Positions 34,828-43,260 of a DNA stretch of 50,532 nucleotides are shown here, piece by piece. Position 1 is the first letter of the stretch, and the number at the start of each line of letters is the position of its first letter. Under the pieces are notes generated by a model, which worked only from the letters and a program-made list of their open reading frames with translations, ran no database searches and was not told the origin of the DNA. The translations under genes and the position numbers were made by a program. The DNA comes from Spirochaetota bacterium (GTDB lineage Bacteria > Spirochaetota > UBA4802 > UBA5550): positions 1-50,532 of the forward strand of contig JAKLIV010000008.1 of the NCBI GenBank assembly GCA_022709405.1, given 5' to 3'.

Positions 34828-37463
34828 ACTATCCGGTTTGGGAACTGACATGTATCGGGGGCGGCACCCTGATGGCCGTCATATCGATCCTGCACGTGTA
34901 TGTCGCGCATCTCGCTGTGGGCGGGGGCATGTACTTATGGCTGACCGATCTTAAATCATCACGGGAAAACGATCCGGAACTCGTAAACTTTCTACGCGGG
35001 CATACATGGTTTTTCCTGCTTCTGACAATGGTTTTCGGCGCGGTAACCGGGGTCGGGATCTGGTTCACGATTTCACTGATCAACCCGTCCGGGACCTCGG
35101 TGCTGATCCACAATTTCGTGTTCGCATGGGCGATAGAGTGGGTTTTTTTCCTGGTCGAGATCGTGTCGCTTCTCGTCTATTATTACCGGTTCGACCGGCT
35201 CGACATCGCCGCGAGGCAGCGGATCGCGTTCATCTATTTCATATCCGCATGGCTTTCCCTTTTTGCGGTAAACGGCATACTCTCGTTCATGCTGACGCCC
35301 GGCAAATGGATAGAAACGCAGAATTTCTGGCACGGGTTTTTCAACCCATCCTTCGTTCCGTCAACCCTTCTCAGGACCGCCCTTTCGGCGATGTTCGCCG
35401 GGATATTCAGCTTCACCACGACGATGTTCACCACCGGCGGGGCCCTCAGGGAGAGGATGATCGCTTATTCGAAAAAATGGCTGATGTACCCATCCGCGGC
35501 GCTTATCCCGCTGGCCATATGGACGTATTTTTCGCTTCCGGCTGCGGTCAGGGAGACCGGGATCCATGTCAATCCTCAATCCATCCCGTCACTGGCCTTG
35601 TTTCTCGCCGCATATCTAACCGTGCTGATGATGCCCGGATACATTGAAAAACCGGAAAGCATCCGGTGGCGCAAGGCCATGACATGCTGCATCATCGCCG
35701 CGGGTCTTTTCCTCATAGGCGGATTCGAATATCTGAGGGAAATTTCCCGCAAACCTTTCGTGATCCGCGATTATCTGTATTCCTCGTCCATAAAGGCAGG
35801 AGAGGATTCCATGCCTGGTCCCGGAGGGATTCTTTCGAAGGCGAAATGGACAATGCCAGGAATCCTCGACGAAAAAACCATGGAACAGGCCGGCAGGGAA
35901 ATCTTCAACCTGGAATGCCTGAGCTGCCATACGATAAACGGCATGCGCAACGATATCGTTTCGCGGATCAGGCCGCTCACCTATGAAGGCCTGATGTCCC
36001 AACTCGACGGCCAGGGATCGGTGCTCGATTATATGCCGCCGTTTGTCGGGACTGAAACCGAAAAAAAGGCCCTTACCCGGTATCTCCACGTGACCCTCGG
36101 AGGCGGATACATACCCGATGACGCAACCCCTGCAGTTGAACCTTTACCAGATGTCGAAATACCCCCGTTCAACCCATACAGCGACCGGTACGTGCTGCTC
36201 GCGTGGAGCGACAGGGGGATGAACCTCGTTTCAGACTGCGACAGGTGGTTCGTTTTGCTTCCGCCGGGCACGACCATGCGCTCGATGCTGGTCGCGCGCG
36301 GAAACAAGCCGGCGATAATGGCCGGAGATGTTTCGATCATGTATGCATCCGGACCTGAATATGCGCAGCCGTCGAAGCGCTCGGACTTCTGGGTTTTCTC
36401 GGGCCGCACCATGGGCAGGCGCATAAAGAGAGACAGGGGGATTACGGGATTCGCAACCGACGGATCATTCAAATTCGAAGAACAATCGGGGCTTTTCACC
36501 GCATCATCCGTTCCGCTCGTGCCCTTCACCGCTTCGGGTCTCTATGACCCGTACCCGGTGATCACGGTGAGCGCTCTTTCGCCGAACGAAGAAAAACCGA
36601 TCATGGTTACGAAGTTTACCGCCGCAGTTTCGGCGGAATTCGGCTGTTCCCGATGTCATGGAGGATGGAAGAATAAATCGGTCCGCGCCGGAATTTCGGA
36701 TGAAACAGCGGCCAACATATTGAAAACTCACGATCGCATAGGCAAAACCAGGCTCTACCGCGAGGCCGCAAGCGGGAGCCCGAAATCCTGCGGCTCATGC
36801 CATGAGGACGCAGCGACCGGGATGCCGGGGAAGCCCGGCAGCCTTTCATTGTCCGCATCGATACACGGGTTTCACGCGAATTATATCCATGATACGGATG
36901 CTGGTGCGTGCATGAAATGCCATCCCGGCGGGGCCGGATCGAACTCAAAAAGCAGCCGCGGCATTCACGAAACGGTCGGGATTTCGTGCGTTGAATGTCA
37001 CGGTTCGCTCGACCTGCACGCGCTCGCCCTGCTGAAAGGCCAGCAGAAAATGAAATCCGCTGACAGGCTCGCGAAGCACTTGAAGAAAAGGTCCTCACTT
37101 CCGTTAGAGAGAATACAGGCGCGCATGGCATGGGTCCAGCAGCCGGGATGCCTCACCTGTCATGCCGGGTTCGACGCTCCTTCGGCGTACGACGGATTCA
37201 ACGCGTGGAACAAGGAACAGTCCGGGCTGTTCAGGAACAGCGCCGACAATGTCGGAGTGCCGTGCCAGGCGTGCCATGGCCCGGCGCACGCGCTGTATCC
37301 GGTAAAAAGCGGCGCGGGGAACCGCGACGCCGTGCAGCCTCTGCAGTATACGGGTTCGCCCTATCCGATAGGCTCGGACCGCAGGTGCCAGACCTGCCAC
37401 ACGATTCCCATGAATGAATCGGCGCATCATGAAAACATGCTCAGGATGTTCAGGAACCGATGA
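34824..37463 (+). CDS. Cytochrome bd-like membrane domain fused to octaheme cytochrome c
   Basis: This 879-residue protein has, in order, a membrane domain of about eight helices (residues 1-310) starting with HVYVAHLAVGGGM and including FGAVTGVGIWFTISLI, as in CydA; a monoheme domain (CLSCH near 365); a domain of about 170 residues ending in YPVITVSA, of the type found before CxxCH motifs in large cytochromes; and seven further CxxCH motifs from about 608 to 855 (CSRCH, CGSCH, CMKCH, CVECH, CLTCH, CQACH, CQTCH). Eight covalent hemes are predicted outside the inner membrane. It overlaps its partner gene by 4 bases. Role inferred: menaquinol oxidation with delivery to an external or periplasmic acceptor. 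Confidence 0.85.
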   Translation: MNYPVWELTCIGGGTLMAVISILHVYVAHLAVGGGMYLWLTDLKSSRENDPELVNFLRGHTWFFLLLTMVFGAVTGVGIWFTISLINPSGTSVLIHNFVFAWAIEWVFFLVEIVSLLVYYYRFDRLDIAARQRIAFIYFISAWLSLFAVNGILSFMLTPGKWIETQNFWHGFFNPSFVPSTLLRTALSAMFAGIFSFTTTMFTTGGALRERMIAYSKKWLMYPSAALIPLAIWTYFSLPAAVRETGIHVNPQSIPSLALFLAAYLTVLMMPGYIEKPESIRWRKAMTCCIIAAGLFLIGGFEYLREISRKPFVIRDYLYSSSIKAGEDSMPGPGGILSKAKWTMPGILDEKTMEQAGREIFNLECLSCHTINGMRNDIVSRIRPLTYEGLMSQLDGQGSVLDYMPPFVGTETEKKALTRYLHVTLGGGYIPDDATPAVEPLPDVEIPPFNPYSDRYVLLAWSDRGMNLVSDCDRWFVLLPPGTTMRSMLVARGNKPAIMAGDVSIMYASGPEYAQPSKRSDFWVFSGRTMGRRIKRDRGITGFATDGSFKFEEQSGLFTASSVPLVPFTASGLYDPYPVITVSALSPNEEKPIMVTKFTAAVSAEFGCSRCHGGWKNKSVRAGISDETAANILKTHDRIGKTRLYREAASGSPKSCGSCHEDAATGMPGKPGSLSLSASIHGFHANYIHDTDAGACMKCHPGGAGSNSKSSRGIHETVGISCVECHGSLDLHALALLKGQQKMKSADRLAKHLKKRSSLPLERIQARMAWVQQPGCLTCHAGFDAPSAYDGFNAWNKEQSGLFRNSADNVGVPCQACHGPAHALYPVKSGAGNRDAVQPLQYTGSPYPIGSDRRCQTCHTIPMNESAHHENMLRMFRNR

Positions 37464-37487
37464 TGCGCCGCGGTGCGTGAAAAAATA

Positions 37488-37515
37488 TTGACAAATGCGC
37501 CGACACGGGTAAGTT
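37488..37515 (+). promoter_or_regulatory. Candidate promoter of the tRNA-Pro/tRNA-Arg pair
   Basis: TTGACA at 37488-37493 and a weak TAAGTT at 37510-37515, spacer 16, lie 17 bases before tRNA-Pro. Confidence 0.4.
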
Positions 37516-37531
37516 GACTCAATTCAAAACA

Positions 37532-37605
37532 CGGGGCGTGGCGCAGTCCGGTAGCGCATCTGGTTTGGGACCAGAGGGCCGAAGGTTCAAATCCTTTCGC
37601 CCCGA
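37532..37605 (+). tRNA. tRNA-Pro (anticodon TGG)
   Basis: A full cloverleaf is seen: acceptor CGGGGCG with CGCCCCG, D-arm GCGC/GCGC, anticodon stem TCTGG/CCAGA with loop TTTGGGA (TGG), T-arm GAAGG-TTCAAAT-CCTTT, discriminator A. CCA is not encoded. It is followed 4 bases later by tRNA-Arg. Confidence 0.95.
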
Positions 37606-37609
37606 ATAC

Positions 37610-37683
<74 letters not shown>

Positions 37684-37695
37684 CATGCAAAGAAA

Positions 37696-37729
37696 AAGCG
37701 CCGTGCAGGTATCATCTGGCACGGCGCTT
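37696..37729. terminator. Terminator between the tRNA pair and the lipoprotein gene
   Basis: AAGCGCCGTGC at 37696-37706 pairs perfectly with GCACGGCGCTT at 37719-37729. T-rich tail TGCTTCTTCTT on the plus strand and TTTTTCTTT on the minus strand let it serve both convergent units. Confidence 0.85.
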
Positions 37730-37737
37730 GCTTCTTC

Positions 37738-39525
37738 TTATTTAACCACAACGGTCAGCCGCACGTTCTTGTCAAGCCTGATGTTCCATGACTGAGCACC
37801 GCTGACACCGGTCGCGACGCGCACGAACCTGTTCGATGATGGCGGGAGATCGCCGCCGCCAGTGATTCCTGAAGGGTTGTATACCAGAAGACCATCGCCA
37901 TAGTTCAGGACATTGATGGAGCCGAGAGAGTATATTATCGAGCTTTCAGTGGTGTTGTACCATTGATCGCCGCGATTGTAAACGAGCCCGTCAAATTCAC
38001 TGAATCCGTATAAATTTTCATCGGAGAGCAAAACCGCAGCGCCCCAGGACCGTAAAAGGTTCTCATAGGCCACTGATGATCCGAGCGCAGCGGCAACAGC
38101 AGTGGTAACGGCCATTGAATCCGTAAATTCGTTCTGCACGATGTTCCTGAAGAGCGTAGCCCCGCCGAAATTTCTGCCAAGGTAGGCGCCGAAACAGTAG
38201 GCGGTCGCGTAATCGAGCGCCAGATTGCTTTCGTTCCATTTGGTAAGAGAAGAATCCGGGTCTATGGCGTAGTAGGGAAGCCAACCATTAGTGTTGTAAT
38301 CACTCCCTTCGCCCGGGTTGGTCCCTGAAATCCCCCGCGGTCCCTTGAACTCGCCGCCGAGATTGCGGCAGATCAGGTCCTCGGTCATGAGTGAGCACAT
38401 CTCGTTGATCCAGGTTGCGGTTGCCGCGCCGCTGGTCACCCGGATCACGTTTTTCTGGTAAAAATGGATCATGTGCTGCAATTCGTGCGCCAGGGTAAGC
38501 ACCGTGTCCGCCGGCCGCTTATCGGTGATTTCCCAGGAATCTTCGGGGCAGGCATAGGCAACCGCGTCCAGGTAAAACATGATCCGTTCGTTCGAATACG
38601 AAATTTCGGACTGTTTGAAATTGTCTTTTGAGAAGAAATATCCGGCGACATATCCTTCATCGAAATTCGACACATCGTCGCCATCGATATCGAAGAGAAG
38701 TATGGTGATGTTGTCATCCGTCCCGATAAGCTGGCTCGCATAGTCATGGTTACCCCATTCATCGCCGTAAATGCCGGTCACCCAATCGTATATATCATCG
38801 TCGGTATCGGTCGAGTTGAGAAATTCCGATGCCAGTGCGGTTATCATTGCCGAGGAAACTTGGTAAGTTTTTGTTCCGCCGGTTTCCCAACAATCGTCGG
38901 CGACCCAGATGTTGAGCTTTTTGGTGCCGAATTCGGTCGAAGCTGTTCCTGTGTACCGGCACGTTGCGTCGACTTCCTCGTCGCTGTCCACGCCGAAAGT
39001 GCCAGTATCGCCAGCTTCATCGTCTGCGGCTGACCCTATATTAATATCATACGCCGGAGATGATGGCTCGATAAAGGACATGGAATATGCCGTATCACCC
39101 CCGGTCGTATCGATTTTCGAAAAAGGATCGTTGTTGAATGCCGAAATATCGGGTTTACCCCTCATCCCCGGCTGATTTTCCGCAATATCTTCTGCGGATT
39201 CGTCTTCTGATGCCGCCGATATCGAGTTCTGATATGCCGCTGATGAAATGTAATTGCCGCTGATATTGTGCGCATCTGCGGAGGATGTCTGGCTTTTGTT
39301 GGTCAAAATGAAGAAAATATCATACGATGATGATCCGAGATCGAGATTATATGTCAGATCGACATAGCCGGATGTTTCTGGGTAGAATACGCCGGTTCCG
39401 GAGACATCGTATACGTCATTGACGGTAAGTTCGGTATATTCGACCTTAGAAAAATCGCTGCATGATACAAGAAAGACGAAGCACAAAAGACCGACTATCG
39501 ATACGGTAAGTTTGTTCATGATCAT
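37738..39525 (-). CDS. Lipoprotein with zinc metalloprotease motif (M30/gluzincin-like)
   Basis: This protein of about 595 residues starts with a lipoprotein signal (VGLLCFVFLVSC, Cys near residue 22). The zinc motif HELQH (residues 347-351) lies in LTLAHELQHMIHFYQ, the context of peptidase family M30, with INEMCSLMTEDLI about 25 residues later as likely third-ligand helix. The N-terminal 130 residues are Ser/Asp/Glu-rich. The C-terminus is beta-rich. AAGGA at about 39532-39536 favours ATG 39525 over ATG 39543 or 39519. It is probably anchored to a membrane and exposed to the periplasm or surface. Substrate unknown. Confidence 0.8.
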   Translation of the reverse strand: MIMNKLTVSIVGLLCFVFLVSCSDFSKVEYTELTVNDVYDVSGTGVFYPETSGYVDLTYNLDLGSSSYDIFFILTNKSQTSSADAHNISGNYISSAAYQNSISAASEDESAEDIAENQPGMRGKPDISAFNNDPFSKIDTTGGDTAYSMSFIEPSSPAYDINIGSAADDEAGDTGTFGVDSDEEVDATCRYTGTASTEFGTKKLNIWVADDCWETGGTKTYQVSSAMITALASEFLNSTDTDDDIYDWVTGIYGDEWGNHDYASQLIGTDDNITILLFDIDGDDVSNFDEGYVAGYFFSKDNFKQSEISYSNERIMFYLDAVAYACPEDSWEITDKRPADTVLTLAHELQHMIHFYQKNVIRVTSGAATATWINEMCSLMTEDLICRNLGGEFKGPRGISGTNPGEGSDYNTNGWLPYYAIDPDSSLTKWNESNLALDYATAYCFGAYLGRNFGGATLFRNIVQNEFTDSMAVTTAVAAALGSSVAYENLLRSWGAAVLLSDENLYGFSEFDGLVYNRGDQWYNTTESSIIYSLGSINVLNYGDGLLVYNPSGITGGGDLPPSSNRFVRVATGVSGAQSWNIRLDKNVRLTVVVK

Positions 39526-39560
39526 TGGGTCCTTGATATACATAAAAAATACATATAGTG

Positions 39561-39589
39561 ATACTAAAAGATCAAAGATAAAGTGTCAA
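39561..39589 (-). promoter_or_regulatory. Candidate promoter of the metalloprotease lipoprotein
   Basis: Read on the minus strand, TTGACA (39589-39584), a 17-base spacer and TAGTAT (39566-39561) lie 36 bases before the chosen start. A perfect palindrome TTGACGTCAA lies further upstream at 39622-39631 in the intergenic region shared with the divergent STAS gene. Confidence 0.5.
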
Positions 39590-39788
39590 TAAATGTTTAA
39601 AAAAACACTGTTTCTGTATCATTGACGTCAACCTCGAAAACTCCGATAGCGTTCACATAAAACTATGCATATCAAAAAAATATATCTTGCCTCGTAAATA
39701 TGCGCGATATATAATGAAAGTGATTTTGAAGATGATTGCGCGTATTCGTGGTCATAAACGGCATATTTTACCATCGAGCAGGTTAAAC

Positions 39789-40103
39789 ATGAAAATTTCG
39801 AAGAGGAGCATCCGTGACTATCTTGTATTCGATCTTGACGAAAATATCTCATATGAGAATTCAGAGGAGCTTTACGGCTTCATTTTCAGCAGCCTCGAAC
39901 CTGAGAGCAAAAAAGTCGTCCTGAATATCGAAAAGGTCACCTACATCAACAGCTTCGCACTGGGTACGATTATCAAGATACTTCAGGATCTCGAGAAGAA
40001 AGACATTATTTTCTATCTCATGAAAACATCCCACGAAGTTAAAACCCTTCTTAAGGTGACCGGCATCCTCCCCAAATTCAGGTTTTTTGAAGACGAACAT
40101 TAA
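39789..40103 (+). CDS. STAS-domain protein (anti-sigma factor antagonist-like)
   Basis: This protein of about 104 residues has the SpoIIAA/STAS fold: a first strand with YLVFDLDENISYENSEELYG, then KKVVLNIEKVTYINSFALGT with the Ser at the usual phosphorylation site, and a final strand/helix with LLKVTGILPKFRFFEDE. Such proteins switch partner kinases or sigma-factor regulators by phosphorylation of that Ser. An in-frame upstream ATG at 39687 would add an unrelated basic segment; the AGG 6 bases before ATG 39789 and the domain boundary support the shorter form. No partner kinase or phosphatase gene is adjacent. Confidence 0.82.
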   Translation: MKISKRSIRDYLVFDLDENISYENSEELYGFIFSSLEPESKKVVLNIEKVTYINSFALGTIIKILQDLEKKDIIFYLMKTSHEVKTLLKVTGILPKFRFFEDEH

Positions 40104-40108
40104 TTATC

Positions 40109-40136
40109 TTGACAACGAAAACCCCGAAACAATAAT
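40109..40136 (+). promoter_or_regulatory. Candidate tRNA-His promoter
   Basis: TTGACA at 40109-40114 and AATAAT at 40131-40136, spacer 16, lie 36 bases before tRNA-His. Confidence 0.55.
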
Positions 40137-40171
40137 GATTTTTCGAATTTGCCGTCCAAGGCGGCGTTCAC

Positions 40172-40245
40172 GGTGGATGTAGCTCAGTTGGTAGAGCCCA
40201 GGATTGTGGCTCCTGTTGTCGCGGGTTCAAGTCCCGTCATCCACC
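40172..40245 (+). tRNA. tRNA-His (anticodon GTG)
   Basis: The extra 5' G (position -1) at 40172 faces the discriminator C at 40245, the identity pair of tRNA-His. Acceptor GTGGATG pairs with CATCCAC, D-stem GCTC/GAGC, anticodon loop TTGTGGC (GTG) on CAGGA/TCCTG, T-arm GCGGG-TTCAAGT-CCCGT. CCA not encoded. Confidence 0.95.
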
Positions 40246-40260
40246 CATCGAGAAATGAAT

Positions 40261-40300
40261 AAAAGACCCTGGAGTTATGGTAATCCAGGGTCTTTTTTTA
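40261..40300 (+). terminator. Intrinsic terminator after tRNA-His
   Basis: AAAAGACCCTGGA at 40261-40273 pairs perfectly with TCCAGGGTCTTTT at 40284-40296, followed by more T. Beyond it, 40304-40460 holds nothing that I can support as a gene. Confidence 0.92.
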
Positions 40301-40460
40301 TTCTGGAGGATGATGAACCAACCAAATTGCTGATAAATACTTTTCGTAATGGTGTTGTTTGCAACTAAAATCGATTTTCTCCGGAACGTATTTGAAATTT
40401 GATAAGGTTTTTATTGAAGCAGAGGGATTAAAAAAAGAAAACCGCGGCCCCTAAACGTGC

Positions 40461-40486
40461 AAAAGCCGGGTTAGTAATAACCCGGC
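40461..40486 (-). terminator. Minus-strand terminator after the Lys/Ala/Pro-rich gene
   Basis: GCCGGGTTA pairs with TAACCCGGC (40465-40473 with 40478-40486) around a 4-base loop; on the minus strand TTTT follows. It lies 28 bases after the stop of the small minus-strand gene. Confidence 0.75.
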
Positions 40487-40513
40487 GCACTTGAGAAACT
40501 GTGAGTCGCTGGA

Positions 40514-40633
40514 TTACTTCTTGGATTTAGCCTTCGCTTTTGCCTTGGGTTTCGCTTTCGCTTTGGGTTTCGCTTTCGCTTTCGCCTTCGGTTTTGCTAC
40601 GGCTTTCTTCTTCGTTGCTTTTTTTTCTGGCAT
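40514..40633 (-). CDS. 39-residue Lys/Ala/Pro-rich basic protein (histone H1-tail-like)
   Basis: This short gene begins MPEKKATKKKAVAKPKAKAK and continues with KPKAKAK repeats to KSKK. Nearly half of the residues are Lys and the rest mostly Ala and Pro, like histone H1 C-terminal tails and bacterial H1-like proteins. GGAGG stands 5 bases before the ATG at 40633, and a terminator follows the stop, so it has the signals of a real transcription unit. It probably binds DNA or RNA; this is inferred from composition only. The complementary strand reads as a Phe/Ala repeat ORF that is an artefact. Confidence 0.75.
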   Translation of the reverse strand: MPEKKATKKKAVAKPKAKAKAKPKAKAKPKAKAKAKSKK

Positions 40634-40768
40634 GTCTTCCTCCAAAAGAATTAATCATTTTATATTTTGTTCATCGGTAACAACAATGAATTACTTGAGT
40701 TCATTTTTTTATTAATCATCTATACTCACATCACTTAAAAGGTCAAGGACAATTTGAAATTAATCGGA

Positions 40769-41515
40769 TTAAAGATGAAGTTTCATCAAATCGTATGACG
40801 CATAGCTCTCTGAAAAAATATTTTTCGCCGCGCGTTCGGCGGCTGCTCTGTCTTCCAGCGATGCATACCTGAACGCATCGAAGTGAGTGAGAACAAGTTT
40901 TTGTGCTCCGGCTTCGCGCGCGATGCGGGCCGCTGATTCCGGATTGAGATGCGGCCACGCGCTGTCTTCCTGTCCCGAAACGTGAGAGCACTCGGTGATG
41001 AGCAGATCGGAACGATCTGCCAGCGTAACAGCGTTTTCGCAGTAACCGGTATCGGTGCAGAATGCGAGCGTCTTCCCGTCGATCGTGATCCGGAATCCGA
41101 GGCATGGATCGGAATGCACGAGCGGCAGATATCGTATTTCGAAGGGAAGATCGTTGCCGATGGTGTCTAAATCGGCCAATCTGGCTGTATATGGAAGGTC
41201 TTCGAAGGGAAAAGTGAATGGATGATTGATGAAATCCTGCAATTTATCTCTTGCGCCTTTATCTACGAGAATGGTGAGTCCGGCCGTAAAGGGCATCCTC
41301 GCGAGCACGTGGAGGCCCGAAATGTGGTCGCAGTGAAGATGACTCAGGATGATAAATACTGGTTTTTTGCCGTCGACGAACCGGTGCGCCCTGAAAAATC
41401 CGCTGCCGCAGTCGAGAAAGATATCTGCTTTATCCGTGCTCACGAGCACGCAGAGAGTTGATCCGGTCGGAGAGTCGTACCATCCGTTTGTTCCAAGGAA
41501 AATAATATCCGCCAC
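40769..41515 (-). CDS. MBL-fold metallohydrolase (RNase Z/lactonase-like superfamily)
   Basis: This 248-residue metallo-beta-lactamase-fold protein has the metal motif HLHCDH near residues 59-64, preceded by the Asp strand LDCGSGFFRAH, then FCTDTGYC with the bridging Asp, LLITECSHVSG and LVLTHFDAFRY with the last His. The short N-terminal part MADIIFLGTNGWYDSPTGS resembles RNase Z and its relatives. The substrate is not predictable. The start is GTG at 41515 in the intergenic gap after the 4Fe-4S protein gene; the two are on the same strand with a 35-base gap. Confidence 0.87.
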   Translation of the reverse strand: MADIIFLGTNGWYDSPTGSTLCVLVSTDKADIFLDCGSGFFRAHRFVDGKKPVFIILSHLHCDHISGLHVLARMPFTAGLTILVDKGARDKLQDFINHPFTFPFEDLPYTARLADLDTIGNDLPFEIRYLPLVHSDPCLGFRITIDGKTLAFCTDTGYCENAVTLADRSDLLITECSHVSGQEDSAWPHLNPESAARIAREAGAQKLVLTHFDAFRYASLEDRAAAERAAKNIFSESYASYDLMKLHL

Positions 41516-41550
41516 GCCTGTATCCGTATGATTTTTTATCAGTTTATGAG

Positions 41551-42708
41551 TCAGCGAAGCCTGGGAGGCGGAACGTAAACCCTTCTCATCCCTTCAAGGA
41601 GCGAAATCGCTTCAGAAGGGCAGAATCTGGCGCATATTCCGCATCCGATACAGTAGCTTTCGGTCCTGACCGCGAGCCCTTCGGCGTCCATTGATATTGC
41701 GTCGACCGGGCACCTCTGCACGCATATCTCGCATCCGGTGCACTTGTTCCGGTCGATGACCGAAAGATAATTGGTGGAATTGACCATGGGCGTGGTGCCG
41801 GAGCGCCACAGGGTAAACGTGTCGCAGCAGTCCTTGCAGCAGTTGCATATGCTGTTTTCTTCCTTGCCGATATTGGAACCGTTGTGAAACGCCTTGTGCA
41901 CGAGGCCCGCTTCTTCAGCCTTGAGCATTATTTCCATGGCCTCGTCCCGGCTGACCATGCGCGCGAAACCCTGGGAAGCGGTGTGGCGGGCGGATTTGCC
42001 GAACGTGAAGCATACCTCGGACGGAGCCGATATTTCGCATTCGTGGCCGAGGACCTTGTTGTAGTTTCTGCAGAAACAGTGCCCCACGGCGATTTCGTCG
42101 AATTTATCGATGATTTCGCGGACAGTCTGGGCGGGGAGGACCTTTTCTGTCGCATCCACCTTCTGATTGACGATGATATTGATTGATTTGCCGGATTCGG
42201 AAGTGAAAACAGGGACCGTTCGGTCGACCGCAGGCTGGTTTTCGAATATCGGCAGCAGGTTGTCGTATCCGCGCTGGATATTGTCGCGCAGCTCATGAAG
42301 AAGCGTGTGGTAAAGGCCGGCGATTTTTTTGAGATCCGCGTATTGCGGGCCATCCGGCAGTTGTTTCATGAACGTGTATTCGAAAGTGCCGACAAGGATC
42401 AGGGGAAGGATGCGGTACACCATTTCCCCGGAGGAGTTCGGCTGGTTGAAAATGACGCCTTTTCTCGCCAGCTTGGACGTGATGGATTCGATCTGTTCGT
42501 CGGAAAGGCCCGATTTGGCCCTGATCTGCGCGTGGGAGAGCGTCTTACCGCGGTCAAAATTGGCCACGATAAAATCGACATCCCGGTCATCGAGGTAGAA
42601 CCTGATTATTTCGATAAGCGTATCGGTTACCGCGAATGGGATGATTCCGGCGGTTGCGATGATTCCGGCGGCGCGCTGGTATTTTTTTGTCATCTCTTCG
42701 TTGTTCAT
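41551..42708 (-). CDS. Winged-helix plus 4Fe-4S dicluster protein
   Basis: This protein of about 385 residues starts with a helical region that has a winged-helix-like part (THAQIRAKSGL-like: SHAQIRAKSGLSDEQIESI, then LARKGVIFNQPNSSGEMVYR). The middle has Cys/His clusters in VGHCFCRNYNKVLGHECEIS and ICNCCKDCC, then a C-terminal 2[4Fe-4S] ferredoxin with CTGCEICVQRCPVDAIS and CIGCGICARFCPSEAIS. This architecture is common in anaerobes but I know no assigned function; it may be a redox-responsive or electron-transfer protein. The ATG at 42708 with GGAG 7 bases upstream is chosen over the ATG at 42777. Confidence 0.8.
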   Translation of the reverse strand: MNNEEMTKKYQRAAGIIATAGIIPFAVTDTLIEIIRFYLDDRDVDFIVANFDRGKTLSHAQIRAKSGLSDEQIESITSKLARKGVIFNQPNSSGEMVYRILPLILVGTFEYTFMKQLPDGPQYADLKKIAGLYHTLLHELRDNIQRGYDNLLPIFENQPAVDRTVPVFTSESGKSINIIVNQKVDATEKVLPAQTVREIIDKFDEIAVGHCFCRNYNKVLGHECEISAPSEVCFTFGKSARHTASQGFARMVSRDEAMEIMLKAEEAGLVHKAFHNGSNIGKEENSICNCCKDCCDTFTLWRSGTTPMVNSTNYLSVIDRNKCTGCEICVQRCPVDAISMDAEGLAVRTESYCIGCGICARFCPSEAISLLEGMRRVYVPPPRLR

Positions 42709-42851
42709 TCCCGTGCTCCGTGAATAGTATCGCATAAAGACGTTTGATTCTAACGTTACGACGCAAAAGGTCAACAATAAAAAATTCCATGCAATGCCTT
42801 GACAAAAGGCGGGGTTTTTATCAGATTATAAAACGATAATGGAGGAATGAC

Positions 42852-43043
42852 ATGGAAAAAGAAAAGAAGGCGGATTTGCTCAAGACCGTTCGCTGCGGCA
42901 GAAGGCTTAAAACAAAGCCTCCTAAAACACAGACGCCGAAGAACGTGTACAATCGTAAAACCAAACATAAGAGGGGATCGGAAGACTCCTCTTTTTTTTG
43001 GGCAGAGAAGCTGCCGTTTCGCAAACCGTCATACGCCGGATAA
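42852..43043 (+). CDS. Small basic protein with terminator inside its ORF; candidate ribosome-rescue factor
   Basis: The 63-codon ORF has a very good ribosome site (GGAGG at 42841-42845, spacing 6). The protein is highly basic, with VRCGRRLKTKPPKTQTPKNV then YNRKTKHKRG. The latter recalls the Tyr-x-Arg-Lys motif of ArfA and BrfA, which rescue ribosomes stalled on stop-less mRNA. A 10-bp hairpin with a GGAA loop and eight T (42969-42999) lies inside the ORF, so most transcripts would end near codon 50 and lack the stop, the regulatory layout of arfA and brfA. A TTGACA at 42799-42804 may be its -35. Family membership is inference; an ordinary small protein with an attenuator is the alternative. 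Confidence 0.7.
   Translation: MEKEKKADLLKTVRCGRRLKTKPPKTQTPKNVYNRKTKHKRGSEDSSFFWAEKLPFRKPSYAG
42969..42999 (+). terminator. Intrinsic terminator inside the small basic ORF
   Basis: AAGAGGGGATC (42969-42979) pairs with GACTCCTCTT (42984-42993) around a GGAA loop, with one bulged A and one G:T, followed by a T-run to 42999. It lies 42 bases upstream of the stop codon of the ORF that contains it. Confidence 0.88.
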
Positions 43044-43260
43044 ACCTCCCGGATTGAATCCACTTAACCGAATTTTCCCGATCTTTAATCCCATAATCCT
43101 TCAGTAAACAGGTTTTTAACAATGATTATTCAAATACCCGCGAACCTGAAGCGGTACTAAGCCCGAATTTTTTGATTGTTGACATGTAATGGAATATACT
43201 CGATATATTGTCATGAAGCGTGTTTAAACGATAATTCGTCGATTTTATCAGGCGGTGTTA

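Noticed and set aside
33922-34851. 309-codon minus-strand ORF across the bd-like gene
   Set aside because: A shadow; highly charged translation with no family pattern.
33763-37463. Ordinary cytochrome bd oxidase (CydAB)
   Set aside because: No quinol-loop motif and the second protein continues into eight c-type heme sites.
40491-40715. Phe/Ala repeat ORF on the plus strand
   Set aside because: It is the complement of the Lys/Ala/Pro-rich gene, which has the ribosome site and terminator.
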